Shown piece by piece: positions 20,094 to 29,524 of a stretch of 61,157 bases of DNA. The stretch is from assembly GCF_017355165.1 (NCBI RefSeq), contig NZ_JADILK010000025.1, positions 1 to 61,157 on the forward strand, given 5' to 3'. The stretch is from Bacillus sp. SD075. GTDB lineage: Bacteria; Bacillota; Bacilli; Bacillales; DSM-1321. Position 1 is the first letter of the stretch. Each line of letters opens with the position of its first letter. The position numbers and the translations under genes are program-made. The notes under the pieces are model-generated. The model did not search any database. It was not told the DNA's origin and was given only the letters and a program-made list of their open reading frames with translations.

Positions 20094-21026
20094 TCATTGG
20101 TTATTTATCCGACGTTCATATGAAACAGCATATGTACTATGGCGAAAATGCAAGATTCGGTCTTCCGAGCACTCGATTCCTTCAGGTATATTGGTTGGAT
20201 CAAACATTAAATGATCTTTAAACACTGCCGATTTTTTGGAGACCTTTAAATGCCCGATAGTAATTGCCTGTTTATCTTCCGACCAAGCTTTGGTCGGATC
20301 GTCAGTCGGGTCATTTTCTCCGCCTATTTGTATGTTCAACTTAAAGCCTACCGGACCTTGCTTGAGCCTCTCTTCCATTTCTTCATCCAAATACTCTGGC
20401 GAATGCTTAACTACCTCCTTTTTTTCTAGCATACTAAGGCCGGCATCAGGTACCCACTCATACTTAATGGCCTGCCGCCTTCCTTTCGCGTTAATGAAAT
20501 AGAATGCATGAATGGAGTAATATTGACAGGTTGAAAAACTGGCTGGAGAACGCATTTCTTTAAGCATTTGCAGGCTCGCCTTGCTTTCAGGGTATTGCCA
20601 CAGGATTTTTGCAAGTTCTTTCAGATTGGGGAATCCATCTTTTGCAGATTTGAAAAAGCCAGCGATATCAACAAACGCTTCTGGTGTTTTCGCGAAGAAT
20701 AACGGTATGGTCACTGTAATAAGGTCTGACATCTCTCCGTTCGGCAATTGAAACTTGACGGCCATGCCTTTTACAGGGGAAATGGCATCAGGATGGCTTG
20801 GAATCGGCGAGCTATTTGAAAACCGAATGATCGCCGGTACGGCTTCATCCTGAAGATGCGAGGCAACCGTTAATGGGGACGCTTTTCCATTTGGGGTAAA
20901 AACCCCCTCATAAACATATCCTCTTGCATGTGCACGCCGATAACCAGGATGTGTTCCAGCTACATTTTCAATCACATTAACTGCTTCTCTGGCTAGATCA
21001 GGTTTATAAACGTTCGTTCCCGACAT
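20094..21026 (-). CDS. catalase-family heme peroxidase (SrpA/mini-catalase type)
   Basis: A 310-residue protein with the catalase core only, shorter than typical 480-residue catalases. Visible features are RRAHARGYVYEGVF near residue 32 (distal His), the AIIRFSNSSP segment near 64 (distal Asn region), GMAVKFQLPNG near 88, and the proximal heme region LHFRHSTYAVSYERR near the C-terminus, with Tyr in AYxxSxxRR-like context. Such proteins bind heme and degrade peroxides, often as peroxidases. A GGGGTGAGG site precedes ATG 21026. Stand-alone gene; no signal peptide. Confidence 0.87.
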   Translation of the reverse strand: MSGTNVYKPDLAREAVNVIENVAGTHPGYRRAHARGYVYEGVFTPNGKASPLTVASHLQDEAVPAIIRFSNSSPIPSHPDAISPVKGMAVKFQLPNGEMSDLITVTIPLFFAKTPEAFVDIAGFFKSAKDGFPNLKELAKILWQYPESKASLQMLKEMRSPASFSTCQYYSIHAFYFINAKGRRQAIKYEWVPDAGLSMLEKKEVVKHSPEYLDEEMEERLKQGPVGFKLNIQIGGENDPTDDPTKAWSEDKQAITIGHLKVSKKSAVFKDHLMFDPTNIPEGIECSEDRILHFRHSTYAVSYERRINNQ

Positions 21027-21191
21027 GATACCTCACCCCATCTTTTCTGATTCGAATCCATGTTCTTCGTTATTACATGTACCCCTTATTCCATTAGCTT
21101 ATTCAAGTTCTTACATGAATCCAGAAACCGTTGATTGCTAAAAACACCTGGAAATATTCAGACGCTGCACAAATCATGTTTGAAAAAATAC

Positions 21192-21620
21192 TCATTCCTG
21201 TTCCCTGTCCACCTGTGAAAGGATGACATGGGTAACGGTTGTAGCAAAAGGAATCGTCCGATTGATGAATTCCTCCACTTCTTCAAGGCTCTCACTGTGG
21301 ATTTTCAACATAAAGCAGGCCTGCCCGGCAATTCGATAACAAAAGTCAACATTCTCCACCTTGGAGATATACCTTTTGAATTTCTCATATTCCCCATTTT
21401 TTATCGTTGCTTCCACGATACACTCAATCGGGAACCCGATCTTTTTATGATCTATCTCGGCAACATACCCTTTAATGATCCCGAACGATTCCATTTGCCG
21501 TACCCGTTCGGCAACGGTCGGGGCAGAGAGGTTTACTTTCTTTGCCAACTCCCTCATGGAAATTCGGCTATTCATCGATAATTCTGCAAGGATGCTCTGG
21601 TCTTTTTCATCTATTTTCAT
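21192..21620 (-). CDS. Lrp/AsnC-family regulator (LrpC-like)
   Basis: 142-residue regulator with an N-terminal winged helix-turn-helix (IDEKDQSILAELSMNSRISMRELAKKVNLSAPTVAERVRQME) and a C-terminal ligand-binding RAM domain. Length and sequence resemble B. subtilis LrpC (144 aa). Family members sense amino acids and bend DNA as octamers. The start is ATG 21620, preceded by AAAGGGGA; the longer frame to 21668 has no comparable site. It is divergent from the AhpD-like gene (about 120 bp between starts), a likely target. Confidence 0.92.
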   Translation of the reverse strand: MKIDEKDQSILAELSMNSRISMRELAKKVNLSAPTVAERVRQMESFGIIKGYVAEIDHKKIGFPIECIVEATIKNGEYEKFKRYISKVENVDFCYRIAGQACFMLKIHSESLEEVEEFINRTIPFATTVTHVILSQVDREQE

Positions 21621-21738
21621 TTCACAATTATCCCCTTTCTTTTCATTACATTTAATCATTATTGTCACTAAATACTTTACAAACGGAATTAAAATTCATG
21701 GATTTTTATATTAGAATTATCTCAAAGGGGAGATGTTC

Positions 21739-22134
21739 ATGACAAGAGTAAAAAAATCATCGCAGGGATCCAGTCCATTTCAAAGATTATTTCATTCAGA
21801 AGATATTTCGCATAAATGGTCTGACCTGTCAGATTGCATATCTGCAGATGGAAAACTTTCGAAGAAGTTAAAGGAAAACGTCAGGAGGGTGCTGGCATAC
21901 GGTAATGGCTGCTCATACTGCCAGGCAAAAGGGATACCACTAAAGCCGGAAGATATGAAAGAAAGCTATGCAATCGCCTTTGCGGAAGTATTCCTCTTGC
22001 AACGTGAAAAAACGGAGGAAAAGTTTTTCCAAGTATTGAAAGAGGCATTTAGCGATGAAGAAATTTCTGAACTATTGGCATTCATTTGTTTTACAACGGC
22101 CCAGCAATACTTCGGGGCTTTGATGGATTTATAA
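21739..22134 (+). CDS. AhpD-like / carboxymuconolactone decarboxylase-family protein
   Basis: 131 residues, all-helical, with the CxxC redox motif in YGNGCSYCQAKG near residue 57, the hallmark of AhpD-like CMD proteins, which act as thiol peroxidase partners or decarboxylases. The conserved acidic and His residues of the AhpD proton relay are not all obvious, so activity is uncertain. The start is ATG 21739, with GGGGAG 6-8 nt upstream; ATG 21733 is too close to the site. It is divergent from an LrpC-like regulator and followed by a terminator. Confidence 0.75.
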   Translation: MTRVKKSSQGSSPFQRLFHSEDISHKWSDLSDCISADGKLSKKLKENVRRVLAYGNGCSYCQAKGIPLKPEDMKESYAIAFAEVFLLQREKTEEKFFQVLKEAFSDEEISELLAFICFTTAQQYFGALMDL

Positions 22135-22142
22135 TAACAACA

Positions 22143-22175
22143 AAAAAGGAACAGGCACCTCGCCTCGTTCCTTTC
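22143..22175 (+). terminator. terminator after AhpD-like gene
   Basis: AAAGGAAC/GTTCCTTT stem with an inner GGC/GCC pairing, followed by CT-rich sequence. It also faces the converging Lrp gene. Confidence 0.7.
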
Positions 22176-22209
22176 TGTAGTTTGAACGGTCCTCGAAGTT
22201 GATCACCAC

Positions 22210-22677
22210 CTAGGTTTTCGCACCATGATCCTCCATATCTTTGATCCTTGGAAGAATGGAGCGGGAAGGTACCGGGGATGTCAAAACCACGGATGTATTC
22301 AGATGACCATAGGGTATCAATCGATCTATCAGTAATCTCATGCTGTCCATATCAGCTAAAGCCGCTTTCAAAAAATATCCAACTGTTCCTGTTACACGAT
22401 GGCACTCGATAATGTCTAAATCATTTTTCACCAATTGCTCAAAATCGGAAACTGGAACCTTAAGTTCACTCACCTGAATGAACACAAGTACACCCCTTCC
22501 TATTGCCAGAGGTGAAACCCTCGCACTGAACCCTTCAATGATCCCTTTTTCTTGCAGGCGATACATACGTTCAGAAATGCTAGGTCGACTGAGGGCCAAT
22601 TTTTTCGATAGTTCACTAATCGTAATGCGTCCATCCATTTGTAAAAGTTCCAGTAAACTGACATCTATTTCATCCAT
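22210..22677 (-). CDS. Lrp/AsnC-family regulator
   Basis: 155 residues: winged helix-turn-helix at 1-50 (IDVSLLELLQMDGRITISELSKKLALSRPSISERMYRLQEKGII) and RAM domain with HRVTGTVGYFLKAALADMDSM near residue 100. ATG 22677 has GGGCGG upstream. It is divergent from the HisC-like aminotransferase gene with 174 bp between starts, so it probably controls that gene and possibly the permease after it. It is not a close duplicate of the LrpC-like protein 1 kb away. Confidence 0.92.
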   Translation of the reverse strand: MDEIDVSLLELLQMDGRITISELSKKLALSRPSISERMYRLQEKGIIEGFSARVSPLAIGRGVLVFIQVSELKVPVSDFEQLVKNDLDIIECHRVTGTVGYFLKAALADMDSMRLLIDRLIPYGHLNTSVVLTSPVPSRSILPRIKDMEDHGAKT

Positions 22678-22851
22678 GAAGCAACCGCCCTTTCATAATG
22701 AAGGAATATAAGCTTATATTTCTTTAAAATGTTGTATGGATAGCGAAAAATACATTCTTTTTTGTATGTAAATTTACCAGTTAATATTTTATCATTAAAA
22801 TAATCAAATGGAAAAAGAAAATTCAGAATTTACCAAAGGGAGGAACCTGCA

Positions 22852-23964
22852 TTGACCTTTACGAAAATCCCGGTTCGACAAAACATCGAAAGCATTAGCC
22901 CATATGTTTCCGGCAAGCCAGTTGAAGAAGTGCAACGTGAACTTGGTCTTGAAACGATCGTTAAAATGGCATCCAATGAGAATCCATTCGGTTGCTCGAC
23001 TCTAGCAAAAGAAGCCATGCTTACCGAAATGGGGCAAACTTCCTTTTATCCTGAAGGTATGGCTCCTGCTTTAGCTGAAAAGCTGGCAAGGAAATTGAAT
23101 GTCAATAAAGATCATATCATTTTAGGTAATGGATCTGATGAAGTGATCCGTTTGTTAACAAGAACCTATATCCAACAAAATGATGAAGTCATCATGGCTG
23201 ATGTGACATTTCCACGATATGAAACGAATGTATTGATTGACGGTGGTGCACCTGTAAAGATACCTCTTATTAATGGTGTACATGACCTGCAGGGGATGTA
23301 TGATGCCATAACAGAAAAAACAAGAATGATATTTGTCTGTAACCCTAATAATCCGACAGGAACAATCGTTCAAAAAGAAAAGTTACGCACTTTTATCGAG
23401 AAGGTGCCAAAACATATTTTACTGATCGTTGATGAAGCATACTATGAATATGTAGATGATGCCGAATATTTAGAAACCTTACCACTTCTTAATATTCATT
23501 CAAATCTGGTTATCTTACGGACTTTTTCAAAGATTTATGGACTGGCTGCATTAAGGATTGGATACGGTTTAATGGATGCTTCCATCATACAAGAGCTAGT
23601 TAAAGTGAAGGAACCTTTCAATACCAATCGTTTAGCACAAGCTGCGGCATTCGCTTCCCTCGACGACCATCCATTTGTTGAGAAATGTGTTCGTAAGAAT
23701 GGAGAAGGAAGAAGATATTTAGAAAACGAACTAAGCAAGATGGGTTTAACATTCTTCCCTTCACATTCCAACTTCTTGATGGTCAAACTGAACCAGCCTG
23801 GCAGGGATATTTTTGAGAAGTTATTAATTCAAGGTGTCATCATCCGTTCCGGTCATTTGTTAGGCTATGAAAATACTATCCGCGTGACCATCGGCACTCC
23901 GCTTGAAAATGAGAGGTTCATAACCTCCTTACAACATATAGTCAATAAAACGTCAGGTACATGA
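22852..23964 (+). CDS. histidinol-phosphate aminotransferase-like PLP enzyme (HisC family)
   Basis: 370-residue class I/II aminotransferase: N-terminal NIESISPYVSGKP, MASNENPFG near residue 40, NGSDEVIRLL near 88, CNPNNPTGT near 163, VDEAYYEY near 196 and the PLP lysine in RTFSKIYGLAALRIGY near 224. HisC family members act on histidinol phosphate or aromatic amino acids. There is no other his gene here; the neighbours are an Lrp regulator and an amino acid permease, so a catabolic or aromatic aminotransferase role is more likely than histidine synthesis (inference). Start is TTG 22852 with AAAGGGAGG 8 nt upstream. Confidence 0.87.
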   Translation: MTFTKIPVRQNIESISPYVSGKPVEEVQRELGLETIVKMASNENPFGCSTLAKEAMLTEMGQTSFYPEGMAPALAEKLARKLNVNKDHIILGNGSDEVIRLLTRTYIQQNDEVIMADVTFPRYETNVLIDGGAPVKIPLINGVHDLQGMYDAITEKTRMIFVCNPNNPTGTIVQKEKLRTFIEKVPKHILLIVDEAYYEYVDDAEYLETLPLLNIHSNLVILRTFSKIYGLAALRIGYGLMDASIIQELVKVKEPFNTNRLAQAAAFASLDDHPFVEKCVRKNGEGRRYLENELSKMGLTFFPSHSNFLMVKLNQPGRDIFEKLLIQGVIIRSGHLLGYENTIRVTIGTPLENERFITSLQHIVNKTSGT

Positions 23965-24005
23965 ACGCTCGAAATGAAGTGGCAGTATATTGATGATTAT
24001 TAATG

Positions 24006-24045
24006 AAAGATACGGCATGGACGCCTTTACCCATGCCGTATCTTT
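24006..24045. terminator. bidirectional terminator
   Basis: Perfect 15-bp stem (AAAGATACGGCATGG and its complement) with a 10-nt loop, between the converging aminotransferase and permease genes. Confidence 0.92.
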
Positions 24046-24055
24046 TCCGTGTATT

Positions 24056-25435
24056 TTATTTAGCGATATCCTTTTCTACTATATTTGTTCCCTGTTCATC
24101 CACACTTTTAAATTTAAAAATCGAAATCGAGATTAAGGCAGCCAACACAATCAGGCAAGCAATGATACTGATCCGGTTTTGTTCACTGAACACGAACGTG
24201 ACACAAATGATGCTTAAGGTGATTATGGCAAACAAGGTTACATATGGAAATCCCCATACTTTGAAACTCGGAGCTTTTGGATATGAATTGCGAAGTTTTA
24301 GCTGCGCTAAACAGATGCTGATCCATACTAGTGATACTACAAAACCTGGAAATGCCATTAATAAAGTGAATGCCTTGTCCTGTGCAACGAAAGTAATCAT
24401 GGAGCCTACGACCAATACAAATGCACTTAATATCAAACTATACAAGGGAACGCCATTTTTTGATACATATGAGAACGACTTGGGAGCTTCCCCTTCTGCA
24501 GCTAAAGAATGAAGCATTCGAGTACACCCATATATTCCAGAATTAGCGGCAGATAAGACGGCCGTAATCAAAATGAAATTCATGATATGTGCAGATCCCT
24601 GAAAACCGGACATTGACAAAACTTGTACAAACGGACTTGCCTGGTCGCTAATTTCGTTCCAAGGAATCAAACCGCATATTACAAGAATCGGTAAGGTGAA
24701 AAATAATACGACTCTCCAAATATAGTTTTTAATGACCTTCGGTAAAATGCGTTCCGCATCCTTTGCTTCCGTTACCGTTACTCCTATTAACTCGGAACCA
24801 CCATACGAAAACATGACGATCAGCAATGCCGAAAAGATGGACATCCACCCATTTGGGAAAAACCCTCCGTGCCCTGTGAAGTTTTGAAGATAATTAGATC
24901 CGCCGCTTGGGATGACTCCAAATAAAATGCAGGCTCCCAATATGATGAATAAGATGATCATTGTAATTTTTATGCCAGCAAACCAAAATTCGAATTCACC
25001 ATAATTTTTGACATTCATCATGTTGATCCCAATGATGAAAGCCGCACACCCTAAACTTAATATCCATAGCGGGATTGCTGGGAGCCAATACTGCAAGAAG
25101 CTTCCTGCCACCACTACCTCAATGACACATACGGACAGCCACATGAAACAATACATCCACCCTATGATGAAAGAAAAGCGTTTACCGAATGCTTTTTGAA
25201 CGAAACCTTTCATATTCGTATTGGGATAGACAATTGCCATTTCTGCTATGGCACCCATGACTACAAGCAGTAATATTCCTGCAAAAATATAAGTGAATAT
25301 GACTCCTGGCCCTGCTAACGATATGGTTTCGGCACTTCCCTTAAAAATCCCAGTACCTATCGCCCCTCCCATTGCCATCATGCTAATATGCCGCGGCAAT
25401 AATTTCTTTTGCAGTGACCCACCATTTGATTCCAT
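24056..25435 (-). CDS. APC-superfamily amino acid permease
   Basis: 459 residues, about 12 membrane helices. The first helix has the amino acid permease motif GGAIGTGIFKGSAETISLAGPG (near residues 22-43), the APC substrate-binding region; helix 6 has SYGGSELIGVTVTEAKD near 215. It is closest to the AAT subfamily (AnsP/RocE/YbxG-like proton symporters). The substrate is not deducible. ATG 25435 was chosen because AGGAGG lies 8 nt upstream, inside the longer open frame. Confidence 0.9.
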   Translation of the reverse strand: MESNGGSLQKKLLPRHISMMAMGGAIGTGIFKGSAETISLAGPGVIFTYIFAGILLLVVMGAIAEMAIVYPNTNMKGFVQKAFGKRFSFIIGWMYCFMWLSVCVIEVVVAGSFLQYWLPAIPLWILSLGCAAFIIGINMMNVKNYGEFEFWFAGIKITMIILFIILGACILFGVIPSGGSNYLQNFTGHGGFFPNGWMSIFSALLIVMFSYGGSELIGVTVTEAKDAERILPKVIKNYIWRVVLFFTLPILVICGLIPWNEISDQASPFVQVLSMSGFQGSAHIMNFILITAVLSAANSGIYGCTRMLHSLAAEGEAPKSFSYVSKNGVPLYSLILSAFVLVVGSMITFVAQDKAFTLLMAFPGFVVSLVWISICLAQLKLRNSYPKAPSFKVWGFPYVTLFAIITLSIICVTFVFSEQNRISIIACLIVLAALISISIFKFKSVDEQGTNIVEKDIAK

Positions 25436-25804
25436 TACATTTGCCTCCTTCATTCCATAATTTTTTCGTATAATAAAATCAAACCCATTTCAATCATTGA
25501 ATGGCGAATAGATAGGTTATCTCATCAACCGTCATGGTTTAGGAGTGGAAGGGTGCAAAGCCTTCTTGAAAAATCTTCTCCTACCACCAAAGTAAAAATG
25601 ATATCAATATGCCGTTAGTTTTACAAGAGGAATCATTACAGGCTAAAATGGCTCCAGTTTGGTCAAACGCCGGGTCTGATCTTCGAAATGGAGTGAATTT
25701 GAGGATTGCCTAGCCTTACAGGGCCAATGACAGGTTGCTGACTCCAAAAAAATACACTCTAATCGGGGACTACATTGGTAATCCCCATGATTTTACATTT
25801 TTCC
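25436..25804. other. intergenic region between permease and E3 gene
   Basis: About 370 bp. A hairpin at 25765-25786 (GGGGA and TAC arms with one mismatch) lies downstream of the dehydrogenase operon and may terminate it, though the T-run on the minus strand is about 12 nt beyond. The rest shows no gene I can support; the permease promoter should lie at the left end. Confidence 0.4.
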
Positions 25805-27229
25805 TTATTTATTCACAATGTTAATCGCATGTCCCAAAACTGCCTCAGCCGCTTCCATCCACCCTTCAGACAAAGTTGGATGTGGATGCATGCTGAGGGC
25901 TATATCTTCGACCCTAGCCGCCAGCTCCAGGGCAAGGACCCCTTCGCCTATAAGGTTGGAAGCATCAGCCCCTACCATATGCATTCCGAGCAATATATGG
26001 CTATTAGCATCCACGATCACTTCAGCAAATCCCTCTGTTTCATTCGTTGCAAGCGCCCTCCCGTTAGCACTGAATGGAAATTTGCCGATCTTGACGCTGT
26101 ATCCCATTTGTTCAGCTTCTTCACGGTTTAAACCAACCCCAGCTATTTGTGGGTCCGAGAAGATTACATAGGGAACATTAGGTGAGTCAACGGCACTTGG
26201 CAACCCCCCTATCACTTCAGCTGCCACGATTCCCTGTTTGGTCGCTCGATGGGCCAGAGCCGGTCCAGGTGTCGTGTCACCGATGGCAAAGATGTGCGGC
26301 ACATTTGTCCGGCATTCCATATCCACTGTTATATGCCCTTTTTCACCAACCGAAACTCCAGCGCGATTCAGGCCAATTTCTTCAGTGTTAGGTATCCTGC
26401 CAATTGTAACCAAGGCCTTTTCGCTCACGACCACTTCCGCCCCCTTATTTTCCGAGAATAGATGAAGGTGTACATGACCATCCACTACACTCGCCTTTTC
26501 TACCCTCGAGGATGTTTTGATATCCATCCCAAGCTTCTTGGCATTCCGGGTGACTTCCTTAACCAGGTTTTCAGCAACTTGTGGGAGTATGCGATTAGCC
26601 ATCTCAATGATTGTCACTTTAGTGCCTAGCTTTGCAAATGCCATACCCAATTCAATTCCGATATATCCTCCGCCAATGATCGACAAGCTTGATGGGACTT
26701 CCTGCAGTTGCAAAGATGATGTTGAATCCAATATATATTCTCCATCGACTTTAATGAAGGATGGAATGAAAGGTCTGGACCCAGTCGCAATAATTGCCTG
26801 CTCAAACTTGTAGGTTTCAAAATCGCCATCGGTTTCGACTCCAATACGGTCATCAGATAAAAAGGTTGCTTGACCTTTAACCACCGTCACTCCATTTTCC
26901 TTACACAAATGGGCAATACCTTGCTTCAACTGAGAAGTGATGCCCGCTTTCCAATCCTGCCAAACCCCCAAGTCCATAGTCGTTCTTTCCTGAGATAGCC
27001 GGATTCCCATTTTCCCTAAATCGTTAAGCCTTTGATATTGATCAGCTGCGTGAATTAATGCCTTTGAAGGTATACAGCCCCGATTAAGACAAACCCCGCC
27101 CAGCTTATCCCTTTCAACCAGCACGACTGATTTCCCTAACTGGCCGAGACGGATTGCCGCAGCATATCCTCCCGGACCTCCTCCCATGATGATAACATCC
27201 GTCTCTACAGCAACTTCCCCTACTACCAT
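25805..27229 (-). CDS. lpdA: dihydrolipoyl dehydrogenase (E3) of a 2-oxo acid dehydrogenase complex
   Basis: FAD/NAD flavoprotein that reoxidises the dihydrolipoyl arm of E2. 474 residues: FAD motif GGGPGG at 16-21, redox disulfide CLNRGC (Cys47 and Cys52), NAD motif GGGYIG near 186, second FAD motif TNVPHIFAIGDTT near 305, and the catalytic His/Glu region HPHPTLSEG near 448 (many E3s have HAHPT). The start ATG 27229 abuts the E2 stop and its own ribosome site is weak, so translation is probably coupled. Last gene of a four-gene operon encoding the whole complex. Confidence 0.93.
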   Translation of the reverse strand: MVVGEVAVETDVIIMGGGPGGYAAAIRLGQLGKSVVLVERDKLGGVCLNRGCIPSKALIHAADQYQRLNDLGKMGIRLSQERTTMDLGVWQDWKAGITSQLKQGIAHLCKENGVTVVKGQATFLSDDRIGVETDGDFETYKFEQAIIATGSRPFIPSFIKVDGEYILDSTSSLQLQEVPSSLSIIGGGYIGIELGMAFAKLGTKVTIIEMANRILPQVAENLVKEVTRNAKKLGMDIKTSSRVEKASVVDGHVHLHLFSENKGAEVVVSEKALVTIGRIPNTEEIGLNRAGVSVGEKGHITVDMECRTNVPHIFAIGDTTPGPALAHRATKQGIVAAEVIGGLPSAVDSPNVPYVIFSDPQIAGVGLNREEAEQMGYSVKIGKFPFSANGRALATNETEGFAEVIVDANSHILLGMHMVGADASNLIGEGVLALELAARVEDIALSMHPHPTLSEGWMEAAEAVLGHAINIVNK

Positions 27230-28510
27230 TTATCTCATCTCCACAACTAAACGAATTGGATATTCCAGCAATTCCTTGATTCTATTGGTAAAATGCACCG
27301 CTGTTACCCCATCAATCAAACGATGATCGAAGGAAAGAGACATATTCATCATTAAACGGATAACACCTTCCAAATCGCGAACGACCATGCGATGTTCCAT
27401 TTTATGCAAAGCTAATATGGCCGCTTCCGGATAGTTAATGATCGGGGTCGCATGCATCCCTCCGATTGGTCCTACATTGCTTATGGTAAATGTACTGCCT
27501 GTGATTTGATTAATGCTCAACTTCCCTTCACGGGCTTGGGCTGCCAATTTCCTGATTTCATCAGCCAGTTGGAAAATGTTTTTTTGATCAGCATGTTTTA
27601 TGACAGGAACAATAAGACCCTCTTTTGTATTCGTCGCAATCCCAATATGATAATAATTTTTCAGAATGATTTCATTGGTCTTTTCATCAATGGAAGCGTT
27701 TAATGTTTTAAACTCCTTTAAGGCGATGACAATGGCTTTAACGAAAAATGGCAAGAAGGTCAATTTAATATCCTTATCATCGGAGTACTCCTTCAATTGA
27801 TTTTTAAATTCCTTCAATCGGTCCATTTCCAATTCATCTACATGGGTTACATGAGGAATGGTTGAAACAGACTTTACCATATGTTCAGCGATCTTTTTAC
27901 GAATGCCCTTAAGTGGGATCCGTTCTTCCCGCTCATCCTCCACCCCTTTTGCCTGGATGGCATCCTTTATTGGGGACAGATTTTGAAGAATCTTTTCATC
28001 ATTATGTTTGGCATTTCCCCTTGTAATCGAATTATTTTCTTTAAAATGCTTCACGTCACTTTCGGTAATTCGACCTGCTGGACCGGAGCCTTTAACCTTC
28101 TCGATATCAACCTTCATTTCCCTCGCCATTTGACGCACGAATGGCGTTGCCAACGCACGAACTGCCTCATGATACGGTTTAGTCGCAATAGGCTCTGCAT
28201 TTACTTTTACATCAACAGATCGCATGACTTGGATTTCCTCTTCAATAATGCCTGTATCCGGCGCTGGCATACCGTCCTCTTCTTGAATTGTGAATATAGT
28301 GGTTCCCACTTCCACGATATCCCCTTCGGAAAAAAATATTCTCCTGACCACTCCCGCTGCGGGTGCAGTCAATTCCGCATTGACTTTATCCGTTTGCACT
28401 TCAACAATGGGTTGATCCTGTTTTACCGCATCCCCTTCTTTGATGAGCCATTGGATAATTTCCCCTTCATGCATCCCTTCCCCTACATCAGGAAGTTTAA
28501 ATTCCAACAT
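27230..28510 (-). CDS. 2-oxo acid dehydrogenase E2 (dihydrolipoyl acyltransferase)
   Basis: Core of the complex, carrying the acyl group on lipoate to CoA. 426 residues with one N-terminal lipoyl domain (lipoylated Lys42 in VQTDKVNAEL), a peripheral subunit-binding domain (ATPFVRQMAREMKVDIEKVKGSGPAGRI, about residues 120-148), and the catalytic acyltransferase domain ending in SFDHRLIDG (His about 396, Asp about 400). ATG 28510 with AAGGAGGAAG upstream. Substrate (pyruvate, acetoin or branched-chain 2-oxo acids) is not fixed by sequence inspection. Confidence 0.92.
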   Translation of the reverse strand: MLEFKLPDVGEGMHEGEIIQWLIKEGDAVKQDQPIVEVQTDKVNAELTAPAAGVVRRIFFSEGDIVEVGTTIFTIQEEDGMPAPDTGIIEEEIQVMRSVDVKVNAEPIATKPYHEAVRALATPFVRQMAREMKVDIEKVKGSGPAGRITESDVKHFKENNSITRGNAKHNDEKILQNLSPIKDAIQAKGVEDEREERIPLKGIRKKIAEHMVKSVSTIPHVTHVDELEMDRLKEFKNQLKEYSDDKDIKLTFLPFFVKAIVIALKEFKTLNASIDEKTNEIILKNYYHIGIATNTKEGLIVPVIKHADQKNIFQLADEIRKLAAQAREGKLSINQITGSTFTISNVGPIGGMHATPIINYPEAAILALHKMEHRMVVRDLEGVIRLMMNMSLSFDHRLIDGVTAVHFTNRIKELLEYPIRLVVEMR

Positions 28511-28540
28511 GCGTCTTCCTCCTTCTCTCTTAATCATCCA

Positions 28541-29524
28541 TTAAAATGATATCGTTTCGACTATTCCTTGTTTTACACGGTCAACAGTCGGTAAATAATG
28601 ATCTTCTATTGTAAAAGGCGGAACCGGGACATCAAATCCTGTTACACGCTTAATCGGCGCTTTCAGGTAAATAAGGGCTTCATCATTAATGATGGAGATA
28701 ATCTCCGCACCTAATCCGGCAGTCTTATGGGCTTCATGGACGATTAATGCACGACCTGTCTTTTTAATGGATTGCACGATCGTATCCCTATCTAAAGGGT
28801 ATAATGTTCGAAGATCGACCACTTCACACTTCCAGCCTTTTTCTGCTTCAATCTTTTTCGCGGCATTCATTGCCTCTCTTAACATGGCCCCCCATGCAAT
28901 AATGGTCAGGTCGCTTCCTTCCTGGACCACTTTCGCTTGACCGATTGGTATTCGGTACATGTCTTCAGGAACTTCTTCCTTAAAAGCCCGATACAATTTA
29001 GTCGGTTCCAAAAAAATCACCGGATCAGGATCTTCGAGCGCAGAAATGAGCAGCCCTTTTGCGTCATATGGATTACTGGGTGCAACCACCTTTAAACCCG
29101 GAGTATGGGCAAAAAAGGTTTCAACACTTTCGGAATGAAGTTCAGGACCCCTGATTCCGGCACCATATGGCGTGCGGATTACGAGGGGCACCCCAAATTG
29201 CCCACGAGTGCGATACCTCATACGGGCAGCATGGGAAACGAGTTGCTCGAATCCCGGATAAATAAAGGCGAGAAACTGGATTTCCACTATGGGCAGCATT
29301 CCGTTAAGGGCTAAACCAATGGCAGAGCCGATGATTCCGGATTCAGCTAATGGTGTATCCACAACTCGATCTTTTCCATATTTCTCATAAAGCCCTTCCG
29401 TCGATCGAAAAACTCCGCCATTCACTCCAATATCCTCACCCAAGATCATCACGCGATCATCATGACCCAGCATTTGGTCCAGCGCTTCCGTAATAGCCTG
29501 GAGCATCGTTAGATTTTTGCCCAT
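28541..29524 (-). CDS. 2-oxo acid dehydrogenase E1 component, beta subunit
   Basis: Transketolase-type beta subunit, 327 residues, pairing with the preceding alpha subunit to decarboxylate the 2-oxo acid on thiamine diphosphate. Family features: GEDIGVNGGVFRSTEGL near residue 29, VVDTPLAESGIIGSAIGLALNG near 52, IRTPYGAGIRGPELHSES near 117 and the C-terminal GRALIVHEAHKTAGLGAEI near 258. The start is ATG 29524 with AAGGCGGG upstream; it overlaps the alpha-subunit stop by one base (TAATG). Confidence 0.92.
   Translation of the reverse strand: MGKNLTMLQAITEALDQMLGHDDRVMILGEDIGVNGGVFRSTEGLYEKYGKDRVVDTPLAESGIIGSAIGLALNGMLPIVEIQFLAFIYPGFEQLVSHAARMRYRTRGQFGVPLVIRTPYGAGIRGPELHSESVETFFAHTPGLKVVAPSNPYDAKGLLISALEDPDPVIFLEPTKLYRAFKEEVPEDMYRIPIGQAKVVQEGSDLTIIAWGAMLREAMNAAKKIEAEKGWKCEVVDLRTLYPLDRDTIVQSIKKTGRALIVHEAHKTAGLGAEIISIINDEALIYLKAPIKRVTGFDVPVPPFTIEDHYLPTVDRVKQGIVETISF

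Noticed and set aside
19831..20097. 88-codon minus-strand frame overlapping the catalase stop
   Set aside because: No ribosome site, atypical composition, and it reads through a strong plus-strand terminator hairpin.
27881..28549. 222-codon plus-strand frame opposite the E2 gene
   Set aside because: It is antisense to a clear E2 gene; Cys/His/Phe-rich composition is typical of a shadow frame.
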